Source of the DNA: an uncultured Lentibacter sp.
Lineage (GTDB): Bacteria; Pseudomonadota; Alphaproteobacteria; Rhodobacterales; Rhodobacteraceae
DNA: 64,000 nt
Assembly (NCBI RefSeq): GCF_937123735.1
Contig: NZ_CAKZKL010000028.1
Coordinates: 62,001-126,000 of the forward strand
Reading direction: 5' to 3'
Part shown: piece after piece, positions 1 through 9,463 of the stretch
How the letters are laid out: each line of letters begins with the position of its first letter
Numbering within the stretch: position 1 is the stretch's first letter
Notes under the pieces: generated by a model
What the model saw: only the letters and a program-made list of their open reading frames with translations
Databases searched by the model: none
Told to the model about the DNA's origin: nothing
Position numbers and translations under genes: made by a program

Positions 1-491
1 TGGCGGTTGAAATAGGGGTTGCTCATTGGCCGGTAAAGCGCGCCCATATTGTGGCCACGCGCGATCAGATTGGCGCGCACCGCATCGTAATTGCCAAAAT
101 GCCCTGTCACCAGAATGACCGGGCGCCCCTCTTGGCGGGCGGCCTCCAGCGCGGCGAGGCCGGGGCCCGATATGGGGGCTTGCACGGCGCGGGCCTTGAA
201 GGGCGCGCCCGAGTAGATTTCGATCAGGGTGCGCCCGGCATTGTCGGGCACCGCGCGGCAGATCTCTTGAACCTGCGCCTCTGGCAGATCGGGGAGCACA
301 TGCGCAAGGTTGGCGCGCACCCGCGCCTGCCAACCGGCCAAAGGGGCCAAAATCCGCGCGGTGATCCAGCCCATCAGCGGCACACGCCAGCGATAGGGCA
401 GCAACAGCGCCAGACGGATCAACCCGGCAAACAGCAGATTGCTGAGAAAATAACCCGCACGCTTGCGCAGGGAGAGGGGCGCGGCTGTCAT
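1..491 (-). CDS. Lysophospholipid (lauroyl/myristoyl) acyltransferase, partial (C-terminus outside window)
   Basis: Reverse-strand translation MTAAPLSLRKRAGYFLSNLLFAGLIRLALLLPYRW...GRPVILVTGHFGNYDAVRANLIARGHNMGALYRPMSNPYFNR; HtrB/LpxL-type HFGNYD motif; start overlaps the stop of the next gene. Confidence 0.85.
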   Translation of the reverse strand, partial: MTAAPLSLRKRAGYFLSNLLFAGLIRLALLLPYRWRVPLMGWITARILAPLAGWQARVRANLAHVLPDLPEAQVQEICRAVPDNAGRTLIEIYSGAPFKARAVQAPISGPGLAALEAARQEGRPVILVTGHFGNYDAVRANLIARGHNMGALYRPMSNPYFNR

Positions 492-1354
492 GGTTTGCTC
501 TTAGGCTTGGCGTAGGTTTCGCGGTGCCAGACATAAATGCCAGAGGCCGCAATCACAAGCGCGCCGATCAGCGTGTAAAGATCCGGCACGGCGGAAAAGA
601 CAAAGAACCCATAGACCAGCGCAAAGAGGATACCAGCGTAGGAAAACGGTGCCAGCATGGCGGCCTCGCCCGCCATCAGCGCGCGGATCAGCGCCAGCTG
701 CCCCAAGGTTGCGCAAAGGGTGATTCCCACCATCAGCGGCACATCGCTCAGCCCCAGCTTCTGCCCGTAAAGCGGCAGGCTCAGCGTGAGCACCGCCGCG
801 CCGAACAAGGCGGTGTAAAACAGCGAGGTCCAAGCATCTTCATCGCGCCCCACAAAGCGCGTGACCAAAGCATAGGCCGAATAGCACATCGCCGCCGCCA
901 GCGGCAGCAGCGCATAGGGCGAAAACACCGCCGAGCCGGGCCGGATCACCAGATAAGCCCCGCCAAAGGCTGCCAAGATGGCCGCCGCACGGCGCAGGCC
1001 AAAGCGCTCGCCCAGAAAGAAGGCCGCCCCAAGGGTGATAAACACCGGATTGGTGGACATCACGGATGCGGCCTGCGCGAGGCCGATATTGGAGATGCCA
1101 AAGAAGAAAAAGCCGGTCGCGCCCAGCAGGCACACCGAGCGCGCCAGTTGCAGCTTGGGATAGCTTGTGCGCATGATCCGGCGAAAATCCGGCAAAATCA
1201 GCGCGGTGACAAGCAACGCCTGCCCGGTGTAGCGCACCCAGAGGGTGGTGAGCGTGCCAACCCGCTCGGCCAGAAGTTTGGCCATCATATCCATGCTGGA
1301 AAAGCAGAAAATGGCGGCAATCATCAGCAAGATCGCTTTGGTAGGGGAGGACAT
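488..1354 (-). CDS. DMT superfamily transporter (EamA domain)
   Basis: ORF 488..1438; start placed at MSSPTKAILLMIAAIFCFSSMD; about 10 hydrophobic segments, EamA-like. Confidence 0.85.
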   Translation of the reverse strand: MSSPTKAILLMIAAIFCFSSMDMMAKLLAERVGTLTTLWVRYTGQALLVTALILPDFRRIMRTSYPKLQLARSVCLLGATGFFFFGISNIGLAQAASVMSTNPVFITLGAAFFLGERFGLRRAAAILAAFGGAYLVIRPGSAVFSPYALLPLAAAMCYSAYALVTRFVGRDEDAWTSLFYTALFGAAVLTLSLPLYGQKLGLSDVPLMVGITLCATLGQLALIRALMAGEAAMLAPFSYAGILFALVYGFFVFSAVPDLYTLIGALVIAASGIYVWHRETYAKPKSKP

Positions 1355-1475
1355 GGGGCCACAGCTTTGTGAGAAAAATCCTGCCAAGCCTATCGGGCTT
1401 TGCGCGCAAGGGAAAGCAGAAGCCGTCTGCGCGGGCACGCGCTTTTAGGGGCACGGGCCTTTTGGGCGCGCGGGT

Positions 1476-2543
1476 CTAGCCTTCAGAGTCGTCCTCTTCG
1501 GCGATAACCAGTGTCAGCTCGCCGGCGCTTTGCAGCGCGCCAATGGCGGCAACCACGGCATTCATGGCAGCCTCGCCCTCTTTGGGTTTGACGCGGCCGG
1601 ACTCGGCGATTTCCTCGCGCATACCTTCGGCCATGCGCTTGGAGATATTGCCCAGGATATATTCGGCGCTGGCGCGCAGGCCCTCATCTTCGGTGGCCAG
1701 CGCAAAGGCGAGTGCGGTGCGCAGCTGTTCAGGGTCGACCTCGCGGGTGATCTTGGGCACATCCACAGCCCCGACGCGGGCGGGGATATGCACGAAGGTG
1801 AAGATTGCCTTTTGCAGGCGTTGGCCAAAATCGGCGTCCTCCTCGGTGAGCCCGCTGAGCAGCGCATCGCGGGTTTCCGAATTGGCAATGTTGAGAATCG
1901 CCCCGAGCCGCTCGACGGGGTCGTCCTCAAAGGCGCGCGGGCTTTCATGCTCAAATTGCGCGGCGAGCGAGAGGCCGATCCTGTCAACGGCGCCGGGGGT
2001 GACCTGCCCGGTGAGCGAGACGGCATAGCTGATGCGGCGCGCCTCCGGCCCCGGGATCTGGCCGAGCAGCTCGGCGGCCAAGGGCACCGGCAGCTTGGAG
2101 AGCAGAACCGCGGCCACCTCGGTGCTTTCCTGGCTGAGCAGGGGCAGCAGCTTTTCGGCGGGCAAGGCGCGAATTCTGTCCCAGGGATCACCGACCTGGC
2201 GCACCCCAGCCTCTTTGCGCAGCCGCGCGGCTGTGACAGGGGAAATGCGCCCTTCAAGGCTTTGCAGCGCTTCGGCCAGTCCGGCGGGGAAGACAAGGCC
2301 CATGGCCTCGATTTCGCGGGCAAATTCGGCCAGCACATTGGCCAGGGTTTCCCGGTCGATATACCCCATGTCGCCGATGGCAGCGGTGAGGGTGCTCTGG
2401 CTCTCTTCGGAGAGGCGCTCCAGCGGCACATCGGCCCCCTCCTTGAGCAAGAAGCGCACAATGATGGCGGCTTTCTGCGCAGAGGTGAGCGCGGGAGACA
2501 TGCGGCTGGGCGCTAGGCTGGCGAGGGGCTGCATCGCGGACAT
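1476..2543 (-). CDS. fliG: Flagellar motor switch protein FliG-like
   Basis: 355 aa; LTSAQKAAIIVRFLLKEGADVPLERLSE N-terminus and FliG middle/C-terminal-like helices; no other flagellar gene in window. Confidence 0.7.
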   Translation of the reverse strand: MSAMQPLASLAPSRMSPALTSAQKAAIIVRFLLKEGADVPLERLSEESQSTLTAAIGDMGYIDRETLANVLAEFAREIEAMGLVFPAGLAEALQSLEGRISPVTAARLRKEAGVRQVGDPWDRIRALPAEKLLPLLSQESTEVAAVLLSKLPVPLAAELLGQIPGPEARRISYAVSLTGQVTPGAVDRIGLSLAAQFEHESPRAFEDDPVERLGAILNIANSETRDALLSGLTEEDADFGQRLQKAIFTFVHIPARVGAVDVPKITREVDPEQLRTALAFALATEDEGLRASAEYILGNISKRMAEGMREEIAESGRVKPKEGEAAMNAVVAAIGALQSAGELTLVIAEEDDSEG

Positions 2544-2698
2544 TTGGCTTCCTATCTGACTGGGTCAGACCCTAGGACGAACCCCCTAAGAAAGCCTTTC
2601 GCCCCCCGCAGCCACCAGCGTTTTCTGGCGCCGTTTTGAGCCAAGTTTGCCTAAAATTGTCAGCGCCTCGGCTGACGAGCCGGGGCGCTGGTCTGGTG

Positions 2699-3088
2699 TC
2701 ATTGGGAGCTGTGTGGTGGGGACTGGCCGGGCTCTTTTGGGGTGTTGAGCGTTGACCAGGTTTCGTCCTGCGGCGGCGCGGGCGGGGTATCACAGCTGCG
2801 CTGGTGGATGTTCACCTTGGCAATGAAGTTGGCCGAAATCGGCGCGGTGACAAACAGAAAACCCATGATCAGCAGCTCGTGATAGGAGGGGGCCCCGCTG
2901 AGAAAGCCGTGCAGCATGGAGGCCAGCAGCAATGCGCCGATCCCCACGGTGCCGATTTTGGTGGGCGCGTGCAGCCGGGTCATCGGGTCGTTGAACTTGA
3001 GCAGGCCGATGGCGGCGACGCTGGCAAAGCCCGCCCCGATCAGCAAGAGGGCGGCGGTGAGATAGGTTCCGAGGATGGCGGCTGTCAT
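2699..3088 (-). CDS. mnhG: Monovalent cation/H+ antiporter subunit G
   Basis: 129 aa; GLLKFNDPMTRLHAPTKIGTVGIGALLLAS MnhG signature; end of Mrp operon. Confidence 0.9.
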   Translation of the reverse strand: MTAAILGTYLTAALLLIGAGFASVAAIGLLKFNDPMTRLHAPTKIGTVGIGALLLASMLHGFLSGAPSYHELLIMGFLFVTAPISANFIAKVNIHQRSCDTPPAPPQDETWSTLNTPKEPGQSPPHSSQ

Positions 3089-3372
3089 TCGATGATGTCC
3101 CCCCGCAGGATAAAGCGCGCAAGCGCGACGGTTGACACAAAGCCCAGCATGGCAATCAGCAGGGTGACTTCAAAATAGATCCGCACCCCCTGGTGCAACC
3201 CCAGCAGGATGACCAGGCCCAGCGCGTTGATGACCATGGTGTCCAGCGCCAGGATCCTGTCGCCCGTGCTGGGGCCGATGACCAGGCGGATCAGGCACAT
3301 GAGTTGCGCAAAGGCGAGGGCGGCAAAGGCCAGCACAAGCGCCAGCGCAAACAGCTCGGGAGCGGTGATCAT
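3085..3372 (-). CDS. mnhF: Monovalent cation/H+ antiporter subunit F
   Basis: 95 aa; LIRLVIGPSTGDRILALDTMVINALGL; overlaps mnhG and mnhE. Confidence 0.9.
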   Translation of the reverse strand: MITAPELFALALVLAFAALAFAQLMCLIRLVIGPSTGDRILALDTMVINALGLVILLGLHQGVRIYFEVTLLIAMLGFVSTVALARFILRGDIIE

Positions 3373-3872
3373 GCGAAAATCTCCTTCAGGCGGGCTTCGT
3401 AGCGGGTTTTGATCTCGTCGCGCACGGCGTCGGGGGTGGTGGTGTGCAGCACATGCACCAGCAGGCTGTGGCCTTCATCGGAAAGGTCAGCAGAGACCGT
3501 GCCCGGGGTGAGGGTGATGGTGCCGGCGAGCATGGTGATGGCCTCTGGCGCGCGCAGCTCCAGTGGCACGACAATCCAGGCGGGCCGGAGCTTTGTGTTG
3601 GGCACGGTGAGCACGATCCAGGCAACCTGAAGGTTGGCGACCATGATGTCCCAGATCACCAGCAGCGCATAGCGGGCCATTTTGCCGCTGCGAAAGCTTT
3701 GCGGGCGGTCGGGCCACCACGGGGCGGTGATCAGCGGTATCACGATGCCCAGGATCAGTCCGAAGACAGCCATGCCGGCGCTGAACTGGTTTTGCAGCAG
3801 GATCCAGACCACCGCCAGCAGCAGGGTGAGCACGGGGTGGGGCATGAGCCAGTGAAGCAGGCGGCGTGCCAT
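3369..3872 (-). CDS. mnhE: Na+/H+ antiporter subunit E
   Basis: Start taken at MARRLLHWLMPHPVLTLLL; MnhE-like; between mnhF and mnhD. Confidence 0.88.
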   Translation of the reverse strand: MARRLLHWLMPHPVLTLLLAVVWILLQNQFSAGMAVFGLILGIVIPLITAPWWPDRPQSFRSGKMARYALLVIWDIMVANLQVAWIVLTVPNTKLRPAWIVVPLELRAPEAITMLAGTITLTPGTVSADLSDEGHSLLVHVLHTTTPDAVRDEIKTRYEARLKEIFA

Positions 3873-3873
3873 G

Positions 3874-5427
3874 TCAGTGATCCTTCTTCTGCGGGTCGGG
3901 GGTGCTGAGTTTGCCCGGCGTCTCCAGCACGGTGCTGATATAGGGCTGCGGCGCAAAGAGCTGTGCGGCGATCTTGCTGGTGTAGCCGTGCGCGGCCCCG
4001 GCAAAAACCGTGTGCAGAGCCAGCAGGGCGAGCAGCCCGCCAACCGCCAGATAGGCCAGCGGGGCTGGCACGCTGGCGGGGGCCATATCTTCGGGGGCGG
4101 TGATGCTCTTGGCTTTCCAGAAGAGCTGGCTGCCCGCGCGGGCAAACCCCAGAATGCTCACAAGGCTAGAGAGCAGCACCACGGCCCAGATCAGCGCGGC
4201 CTGCGGTGTTGCCAGCGCGGCCTGAAGCAGCAGGAGCTTGCCCAGAAAGCCCGAGAGCGGCGGCAGACCGGCCATCGCGATGGCACCGGCAAAGAAGAGC
4301 GCAGCAGTGAGCGCGGCCCCGGCCATTGGCGGCTGCGCTGTGAGCGCGAGGCTGCCGCCGCGGCCTGTGCGCACCAGATCGCTGATCAGAAACAGTGCCG
4401 CCCCTGCGAGGGTGGAGTGCACAATGTAATAGAGCGCAGCGGCGATGGCCTCGGGCGTGAAGAGCGAGATCATCACCATGACCATGCCCATGGAGCCGAT
4501 GACGGCAAAGGCGACGAGCCGCTCCAGGCGTTTTGCCGCAAGCACACCGATCATCCCCAGAGCCACCGACACAAGCGCCGCCGGCAGCAGCCAGAGGTCA
4601 TGCAAGCCCTGTGTCACCGAAAGCTCGGGCGGGAAGATCAGAGTATAGACGCGGATGATGGCGTAGGCGCCCACCTTTGTCATGATCGCAAAGAGCGCGG
4701 CCACGGGCGCGGGGGCTTCGGCATAGCTGGAGGGCAGCCAGAAGTGCAAAGGCACAAGCGCGGCCTTGATGGCGAAGACCAGAAGCAGCAACACCGCAGC
4801 GACCCGGATGCCGACCGTCTCCTCGGCGCTCACAAGCGTGACGCGCTGGGCCAGATCGGCCATGTTGAGCGTGCCCGTCTCGGCATAGATTGCGCCGAGC
4901 GCAAAGAGAAACAGCGTTGAGCCGATGAGGTTGAAGAGCACATATTGCACGCCTGCGCGCAGGCGGGCTGTGCCGCCCGCGTGGATCATCAACCCGTAAG
5001 AGGCGATGAGCAGCACCTCGAAGAACACGAAGAGATTGAACAAATCGCCCGTCAGGAAGGCCCCCAGAATGCCCATGAGCTGGAACTGAAAGAGCGCATG
5101 AAAGTGCCGCCCGCGCGCATCCCAGCCCGAGCCGATGGCATAGAGCAGCACAAAGAGCGCCAGAACCGTGGTGAGCAGCACCATGAGGGTGGACAGCCTG
5201 TCACCCACAAGCACGATGCCGAAGGGGGCGGCCCAATCGCCGAGCTGGTAGAGGGTGATTGTGCCATCCGCAGCCTGCCAGGCCAGCGCGGCGGCAATGC
5301 CGATAAGGGCGAGCACGCCCGCCAGCGACAGCACCCGCTGGATCCCAATATGATAGCGCGCCGCCAGAACGATAAACGGCGCAAGCAGCGCAGGCAGAAC
5401 AACCGGTGCAATGAGCCAATGGGTCAT
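3874..5427 (-). CDS. mnhD: Monovalent cation/H+ antiporter subunit D
   Basis: 517 aa NuoN/MnhD-type proton-conducting membrane protein (LHFWLPSSYAEAPAPVAALFAIMTKVGAYAIIRV). Confidence 0.92.
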   Translation of the reverse strand: MTHWLIAPVVLPALLAPFIVLAARYHIGIQRVLSLAGVLALIGIAAALAWQAADGTITLYQLGDWAAPFGIVLVGDRLSTLMVLLTTVLALFVLLYAIGSGWDARGRHFHALFQFQLMGILGAFLTGDLFNLFVFFEVLLIASYGLMIHAGGTARLRAGVQYVLFNLIGSTLFLFALGAIYAETGTLNMADLAQRVTLVSAEETVGIRVAAVLLLLVFAIKAALVPLHFWLPSSYAEAPAPVAALFAIMTKVGAYAIIRVYTLIFPPELSVTQGLHDLWLLPAALVSVALGMIGVLAAKRLERLVAFAVIGSMGMVMVMISLFTPEAIAAALYYIVHSTLAGAALFLISDLVRTGRGGSLALTAQPPMAGAALTAALFFAGAIAMAGLPPLSGFLGKLLLLQAALATPQAALIWAVVLLSSLVSILGFARAGSQLFWKAKSITAPEDMAPASVPAPLAYLAVGGLLALLALHTVFAGAAHGYTSKIAAQLFAPQPYISTVLETPGKLSTPDPQKKDH

Positions 5428-5780
5428 GGGCGGGCCTCCGGGCTGTCTTGTGCAGAGGCGGGCGCATCATCCACACGGTCGTCATCGGAGCCAAGAAAGG
5501 CCCCAAGCCCGATCATCACCACAACGGCTGTCATGCCAAAGGAAATGACGATGGCTGTGAGCACAAGCGCTTGTGGCAGCGGATCGGCGTAGCCGATGGC
5601 GCCTTCGCGCAGAATGGGCGCGCCGCCGATGGTGAGGCGGCCTGAGGTGAACAAAAAGACATTGACCGCATAGGTGAGCAGCGAGATGCCCAGTATAACC
5701 GGGAAGCTGCGCAGGCGCAGCACGAGGTAGATCCCCCCTGCGGTGAGAGCGCCGATGGCGGAGGCCACGAGAAATTCCAT
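5424..5780 (-). CDS. mnhC: Na+/H+ antiporter subunit C
   Basis: Start at MEFLVASAIGALTAGGIYLVLRLRSFPVILGISLLTYAVNVFLF; DPLPQALVLTAIVISFG NuoK/MnhC motif. Confidence 0.92.
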   Translation of the reverse strand: MEFLVASAIGALTAGGIYLVLRLRSFPVILGISLLTYAVNVFLFTSGRLTIGGAPILREGAIGYADPLPQALVLTAIVISFGMTAVVVMIGLGAFLGSDDDRVDDAPASAQDSPEARP

Positions 5781-5781
5781 T

Positions 5782-8652
5782 CTACACGCCCTCCTTGGCG
5801 GTGTTGGTTTGCGGATCATCCCGCGAGGGGTCTATGTCCATCGGGTGTTCTGTTTCCGGGGTATGGGCGCGGCGGGCAAGGCGCGAGAAGCTCTCCAGCG
5901 AGAGCATCACCGCACCGACCACCGCGAGGAACACCCCGAGATCAAACAGGGCGGCGGTGGCCAGTTCGAACTTTTCGAACGGCGGGATGCGCACATAGGT
6001 GAAATCCGATGTCAGGAAGGGTTTGCCAAAGAACCAGGCTCCGAGCCCTGTCAGCCCGGCAATCAGCACCCCGGTGCCGATGATGCCGTGATAGGGGTAG
6101 CGCAGCCGCGCCGTGGCCCAGGAAAACCCGCTGGCCATATATTGCATGACCACCGCAATGGCCACGATCAGCCCGGCAATGAAGCCGCCACCCGGCTCGT
6201 TATGGCCGCGCAGGAAGATGTAAAAGCCCACCAGAAGCACCAGCGGCATAATCCCGCGGGTGAGCACCACCATCATCATGGGGTGCATATCGCCCGCGAG
6301 GGGCTGGTCGGGGGTGCGGTTGAGCAGGCGCGCCCGCACGGGGCCGCCCAGCAGCGTTTCGGTGAGCGCGTAGATCAGCAGTGCCGCGATTCCAAGCACG
6401 ATGATCTCGCCGTAGGTGTCAAAGCCACGGAAATCCACGAGGATCACGTTCACCACATTGGTGCCGCCGCCGCCCTTGTAGGAATTGGCAAGGTGAAAGC
6501 CGCTGATCGGATCGCTGACAGCGTTGCGCAGCAGGTAGTGGTAAGCGAGCCCGAAGGCGGCCAGTCCACCGGCGATGGCCAATCCGGCGTCACGCAAGCG
6601 GCGCAGCACCGAGCTTTCTACCGGCGTGCGGTTGGGCAGGAAGTTGAGCGCCAGCAGCAGCAAGATGATGGTCACGACCTCAACGGTAAATTGGGTCATT
6701 GCAAGGTCTGGCGCGCTGAAAAAGACAAAGCCAATAGAGACCATGAGGCCGATGATGCCCATCAAGATGAGCGACAACAGACGGTTGCGGTGCAAAAGCA
6801 CAAGCCCCGCCGTGGCGGCGAGCACCATGAGCCAAGCGGCCACAGGCACGGCGCCAACCGGCTGCAAGGCGCGGGTGGCGGGCGCCAGCGTGCCGCTGTC
6901 ATAGGCGTGATAGCCCGCCGCGAGGATGGTGGCTGTGGCGATGGCGGCGTAGCGGCTGAAGGCCCCGTTGTGCAGGGGCAGGACAAGCTTTTCTGCCAGC
7001 GTGGCCACGGCCTGAACGAGCGCTTCAAAGATTTGTTTGGCTTCGGGGCGCGGGGCCGCCTCCCAAAGGCGCAGGGCAGGGTTGAACACCGCCAGCAAGA
7101 GGAGGCCGCCGATTACTGCCGCGATGGACATGAAGAGCGCGGGCACAAGGCCGTGCCAGATTTTGAAATAGGCTTTGGGAACCTCGCCCGCTTCGCCCAG
7201 CACTGCGGCTGTGACGAGCTTCACAAACGGCTCCGCCAGGAAGGGTGCCACGCCGATCGCCACCACCGGCAGCATCAGCAGCGCGGGCGGCAGCCAGAGG
7301 CCGGCGGGCGGATCATGCGGCTTGGCAGGGTAATCTGCGCGCACGGGGCCAAAGAAAACATGGCCAATGAGGCGGAAGCAATAGGCCGCCGAGAAGAGCG
7401 AGCCGAAGGTGGCCAGCGCGGGCACGAGCCAGGGTGCGCCGAAGAGCGCGGTTTTCGTGGCTTCTTCGAGCATCATCTCTTTGGAGAGGAAGCCGTTGAG
7501 CAAGGGAATTCCCGCCATCGACAGCGCAGCCAGCGTGGCGATCACGAAGGTGACGGGCATGAGCTTGCGCAAGCCGCCGAGGCGGCGGATGTCGCGGGTG
7601 TGGGCCTCGTGATCTATGATGCCTGCGGACATGAAGAGCGCGGCCTTGAAGGTGGCGTGGTTGAGGATGTGAAACATCGCCGCCATGGCGCCAAAGGCCG
7701 TGCCTGTGCCCAAAAGCATGGTGATGAGGCCGAGGTGGCTCACTGTGGAGAAGGCCAGAAGCGCTTTCAGGTCATGCTTGAAAAGCGCGATGACCGCGCC
7801 GAGCACCATGGTGATGAGCCCCGCTGTGGTGACAATGACGAACCATTCAGGCGTGCCCGAAAGCACCGGCCACATGCGCGCCATGAGGAAGATACCCGCC
7901 TTCACCATGGTGGCGGAATGCAGATAGGCCGAAACCGGCGTGGGCGCGGCCATGGCGTGTGGCAGCCAGAAGTGGAAGGGGAACTGCGCCGACTTTGTGA
8001 AACAGCCCAAGAGGATGAGCAGGAGCGCGGGGAGATAGAGCGGATCGGCCTGAATAAGCGCACGGTTTTGCAGAATGACGCTGAGATCAAAGCTGCCGAC
8101 GATATTGCCCAGCAGCAGCATCCCACCGACCATGGCAAGCCCGCCCATGCCTGTGACGGTAAGGGCCATGCGCGCGCCTTGGCGGCCTTCGGGTAGGTGC
8201 TTCCAATAGCCGATGAGCAGGAAGGAGGAGAGCGATGTCAGCTCCCAGAAAATGAGCAAAAGCAGGATGTTATCAGACAGCACGATGCCCACCATCGCGC
8301 CCTGGAACATGAGCAGATAGGTGAAAAACTCGCCCATGTTGTCGTCGCGGCTGAGGTAGTTGCGCGCATAGGCGATGATGAGCAGGCCGATGCCGAGGAT
8401 GAGCAGGGCAAAGAAAAAGCCGAGGCTATCAAGCATGAGCGTGAAGTTGAGGCCCAAAAGCGGCATCCACTCGATCCGCGCCATGACAACCTCGCCGGCA
8501 AGGATGGCCGGCAGGTTGGTGAGCAGGCCGATGAAGGCGGCGAGCGAGACTGTGAAGGTGACGCCGGCTGTGGCGGCGCGGCCCGCAGAATTCATCAGCC
8601 CTGGAAGCAGGGCGCCGAGGAACGGCAGAAGGACAATGAAGAATAGGGACAC
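5782..8652 (-). CDS. mnhA: Fused monovalent cation/H+ antiporter subunit A+B
   Basis: GTG start (VSLFFIVLLPFLGALLPGL) preceded by AGGAGGT; NuoL-like body plus C-terminal MnhB region (GDMHPMMMVVLTRGIMPLVLLVGFYIFLRGHNEPGGGFIAGL). Confidence 0.92.
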   Translation of the reverse strand: MSLFFIVLLPFLGALLPGLMNSAGRAATAGVTFTVSLAAFIGLLTNLPAILAGEVVMARIEWMPLLGLNFTLMLDSLGFFFALLILGIGLLIIAYARNYLSRDDNMGEFFTYLLMFQGAMVGIVLSDNILLLLIFWELTSLSSFLLIGYWKHLPEGRQGARMALTVTGMGGLAMVGGMLLLGNIVGSFDLSVILQNRALIQADPLYLPALLLILLGCFTKSAQFPFHFWLPHAMAAPTPVSAYLHSATMVKAGIFLMARMWPVLSGTPEWFVIVTTAGLITMVLGAVIALFKHDLKALLAFSTVSHLGLITMLLGTGTAFGAMAAMFHILNHATFKAALFMSAGIIDHEAHTRDIRRLGGLRKLMPVTFVIATLAALSMAGIPLLNGFLSKEMMLEEATKTALFGAPWLVPALATFGSLFSAAYCFRLIGHVFFGPVRADYPAKPHDPPAGLWLPPALLMLPVVAIGVAPFLAEPFVKLVTAAVLGEAGEVPKAYFKIWHGLVPALFMSIAAVIGGLLLLAVFNPALRLWEAAPRPEAKQIFEALVQAVATLAEKLVLPLHNGAFSRYAAIATATILAAGYHAYDSGTLAPATRALQPVGAVPVAAWLMVLAATAGLVLLHRNRLLSLILMGIIGLMVSIGFVFFSAPDLAMTQFTVEVVTIILLLLALNFLPNRTPVESSVLRRLRDAGLAIAGGLAAFGLAYHYLLRNAVSDPISGFHLANSYKGGGGTNVVNVILVDFRGFDTYGEIIVLGIAALLIYALTETLLGGPVRARLLNRTPDQPLAGDMHPMMMVVLTRGIMPLVLLVGFYIFLRGHNEPGGGFIAGLIVAIAVVMQYMASGFSWATARLRYPYHGIIGTGVLIAGLTGLGAWFFGKPFLTSDFTYVRIPPFEKFELATAALFDLGVFLAVVGAVMLSLESFSRLARRAHTPETEHPMDIDPSRDDPQTNTAKEGV

Positions 8653-9277
8653 GAGACCTCCTGCTGGCCGTTTTTTAGCTTTGCTTTGCTCAAAAATGCA
8701 CCTGATTTGCCAAAACGCAAGGTTGTGCGACAAAAATAGTCAATTACTCGCGCCGATTTTTGCGGCGCGTTGGGAATCTTGTAAGGGAGGGGGCAAGAGG
8801 CCGCAACGCTGATCGGCGTTTGCAGATGTGAAACGCCCAATGACCTTCACGTTATCGCCCGAGCCTGAAAAATAAGAAAGTCGGCAAAGCGGGGCTTTGT
8901 GAAGGGGGTGGTGATGGAAGGCAGGTAGTGGTGGTAGGTCTCGGGCCGGTTAACAGCCGCATAGCGGCCCGGCCATGCTGTGCCTGACAGGCGATTTGAC
9001 AGTTGAGCGCGCGCGGCGTGTTCTGGGGGTGTGTTTGGCAGGCATAAAACGCCCTGCGAGTCATTCAGGTTGGCCACTCCCGGGGCTGACGTTGGCCTCT
9101 TGAAGCAAAGGTAGAAAAGTCCCGCACTGGGGGCCTTGGCTTGGATGGGGCAGAAGCGCTTGAGGATTGGGCCGGTTTTGCGGGATGCAGTGTTATTGCG
9201 TGGCGCGGCCCGTTGCACGGCTTTTGGCGCCAGATCCAAAAGGGTCTGGCCCGTGGCATTCCGCGAATGTGCCGTGC

Positions 9278-9430
9278 TCAGCTGGTGACGCGGGGCACGC
9301 AGGTGCCTGTTTCGGCATCATAGCTTTGGCCTTGTGCGCAGCTCATGGCTTGCTCATGGCCACGGGAACACTCGGCGCTGGCCATGCTGGCTGTGAGCAC
9401 AAATATGGCGGTGAGAATGAAACGGGGCAT
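9278..9430 (-). CDS. Small secreted Cys-rich protein, CBM14/peritrophin-like (50 aa)
   Basis: Not in ORF track; MPRFILTAIFVLTASMASAECSRGHEQAMSCAQGQSYDAETGTCVPRVTS*; signal peptide, C-x8-CAxGxxYDxxTGTC pattern; GAGAGGAG upstream. Confidence 0.7.
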   Translation of the reverse strand: MPRFILTAIFVLTASMASAECSRGHEQAMSCAQGQSYDAETGTCVPRVTS

Positions 9431-9463
9431 GAAAACTCCTCTCTGACCTGTGCAAGCAGCCTA

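Noticed and set aside
5743-8196. 817-aa plus-strand ORF
   Set aside because: Antisense to mnhA; composition rich in H/Q/G/R/E typical of GC-rich antisense ORFs; mnhA is the clear gene.
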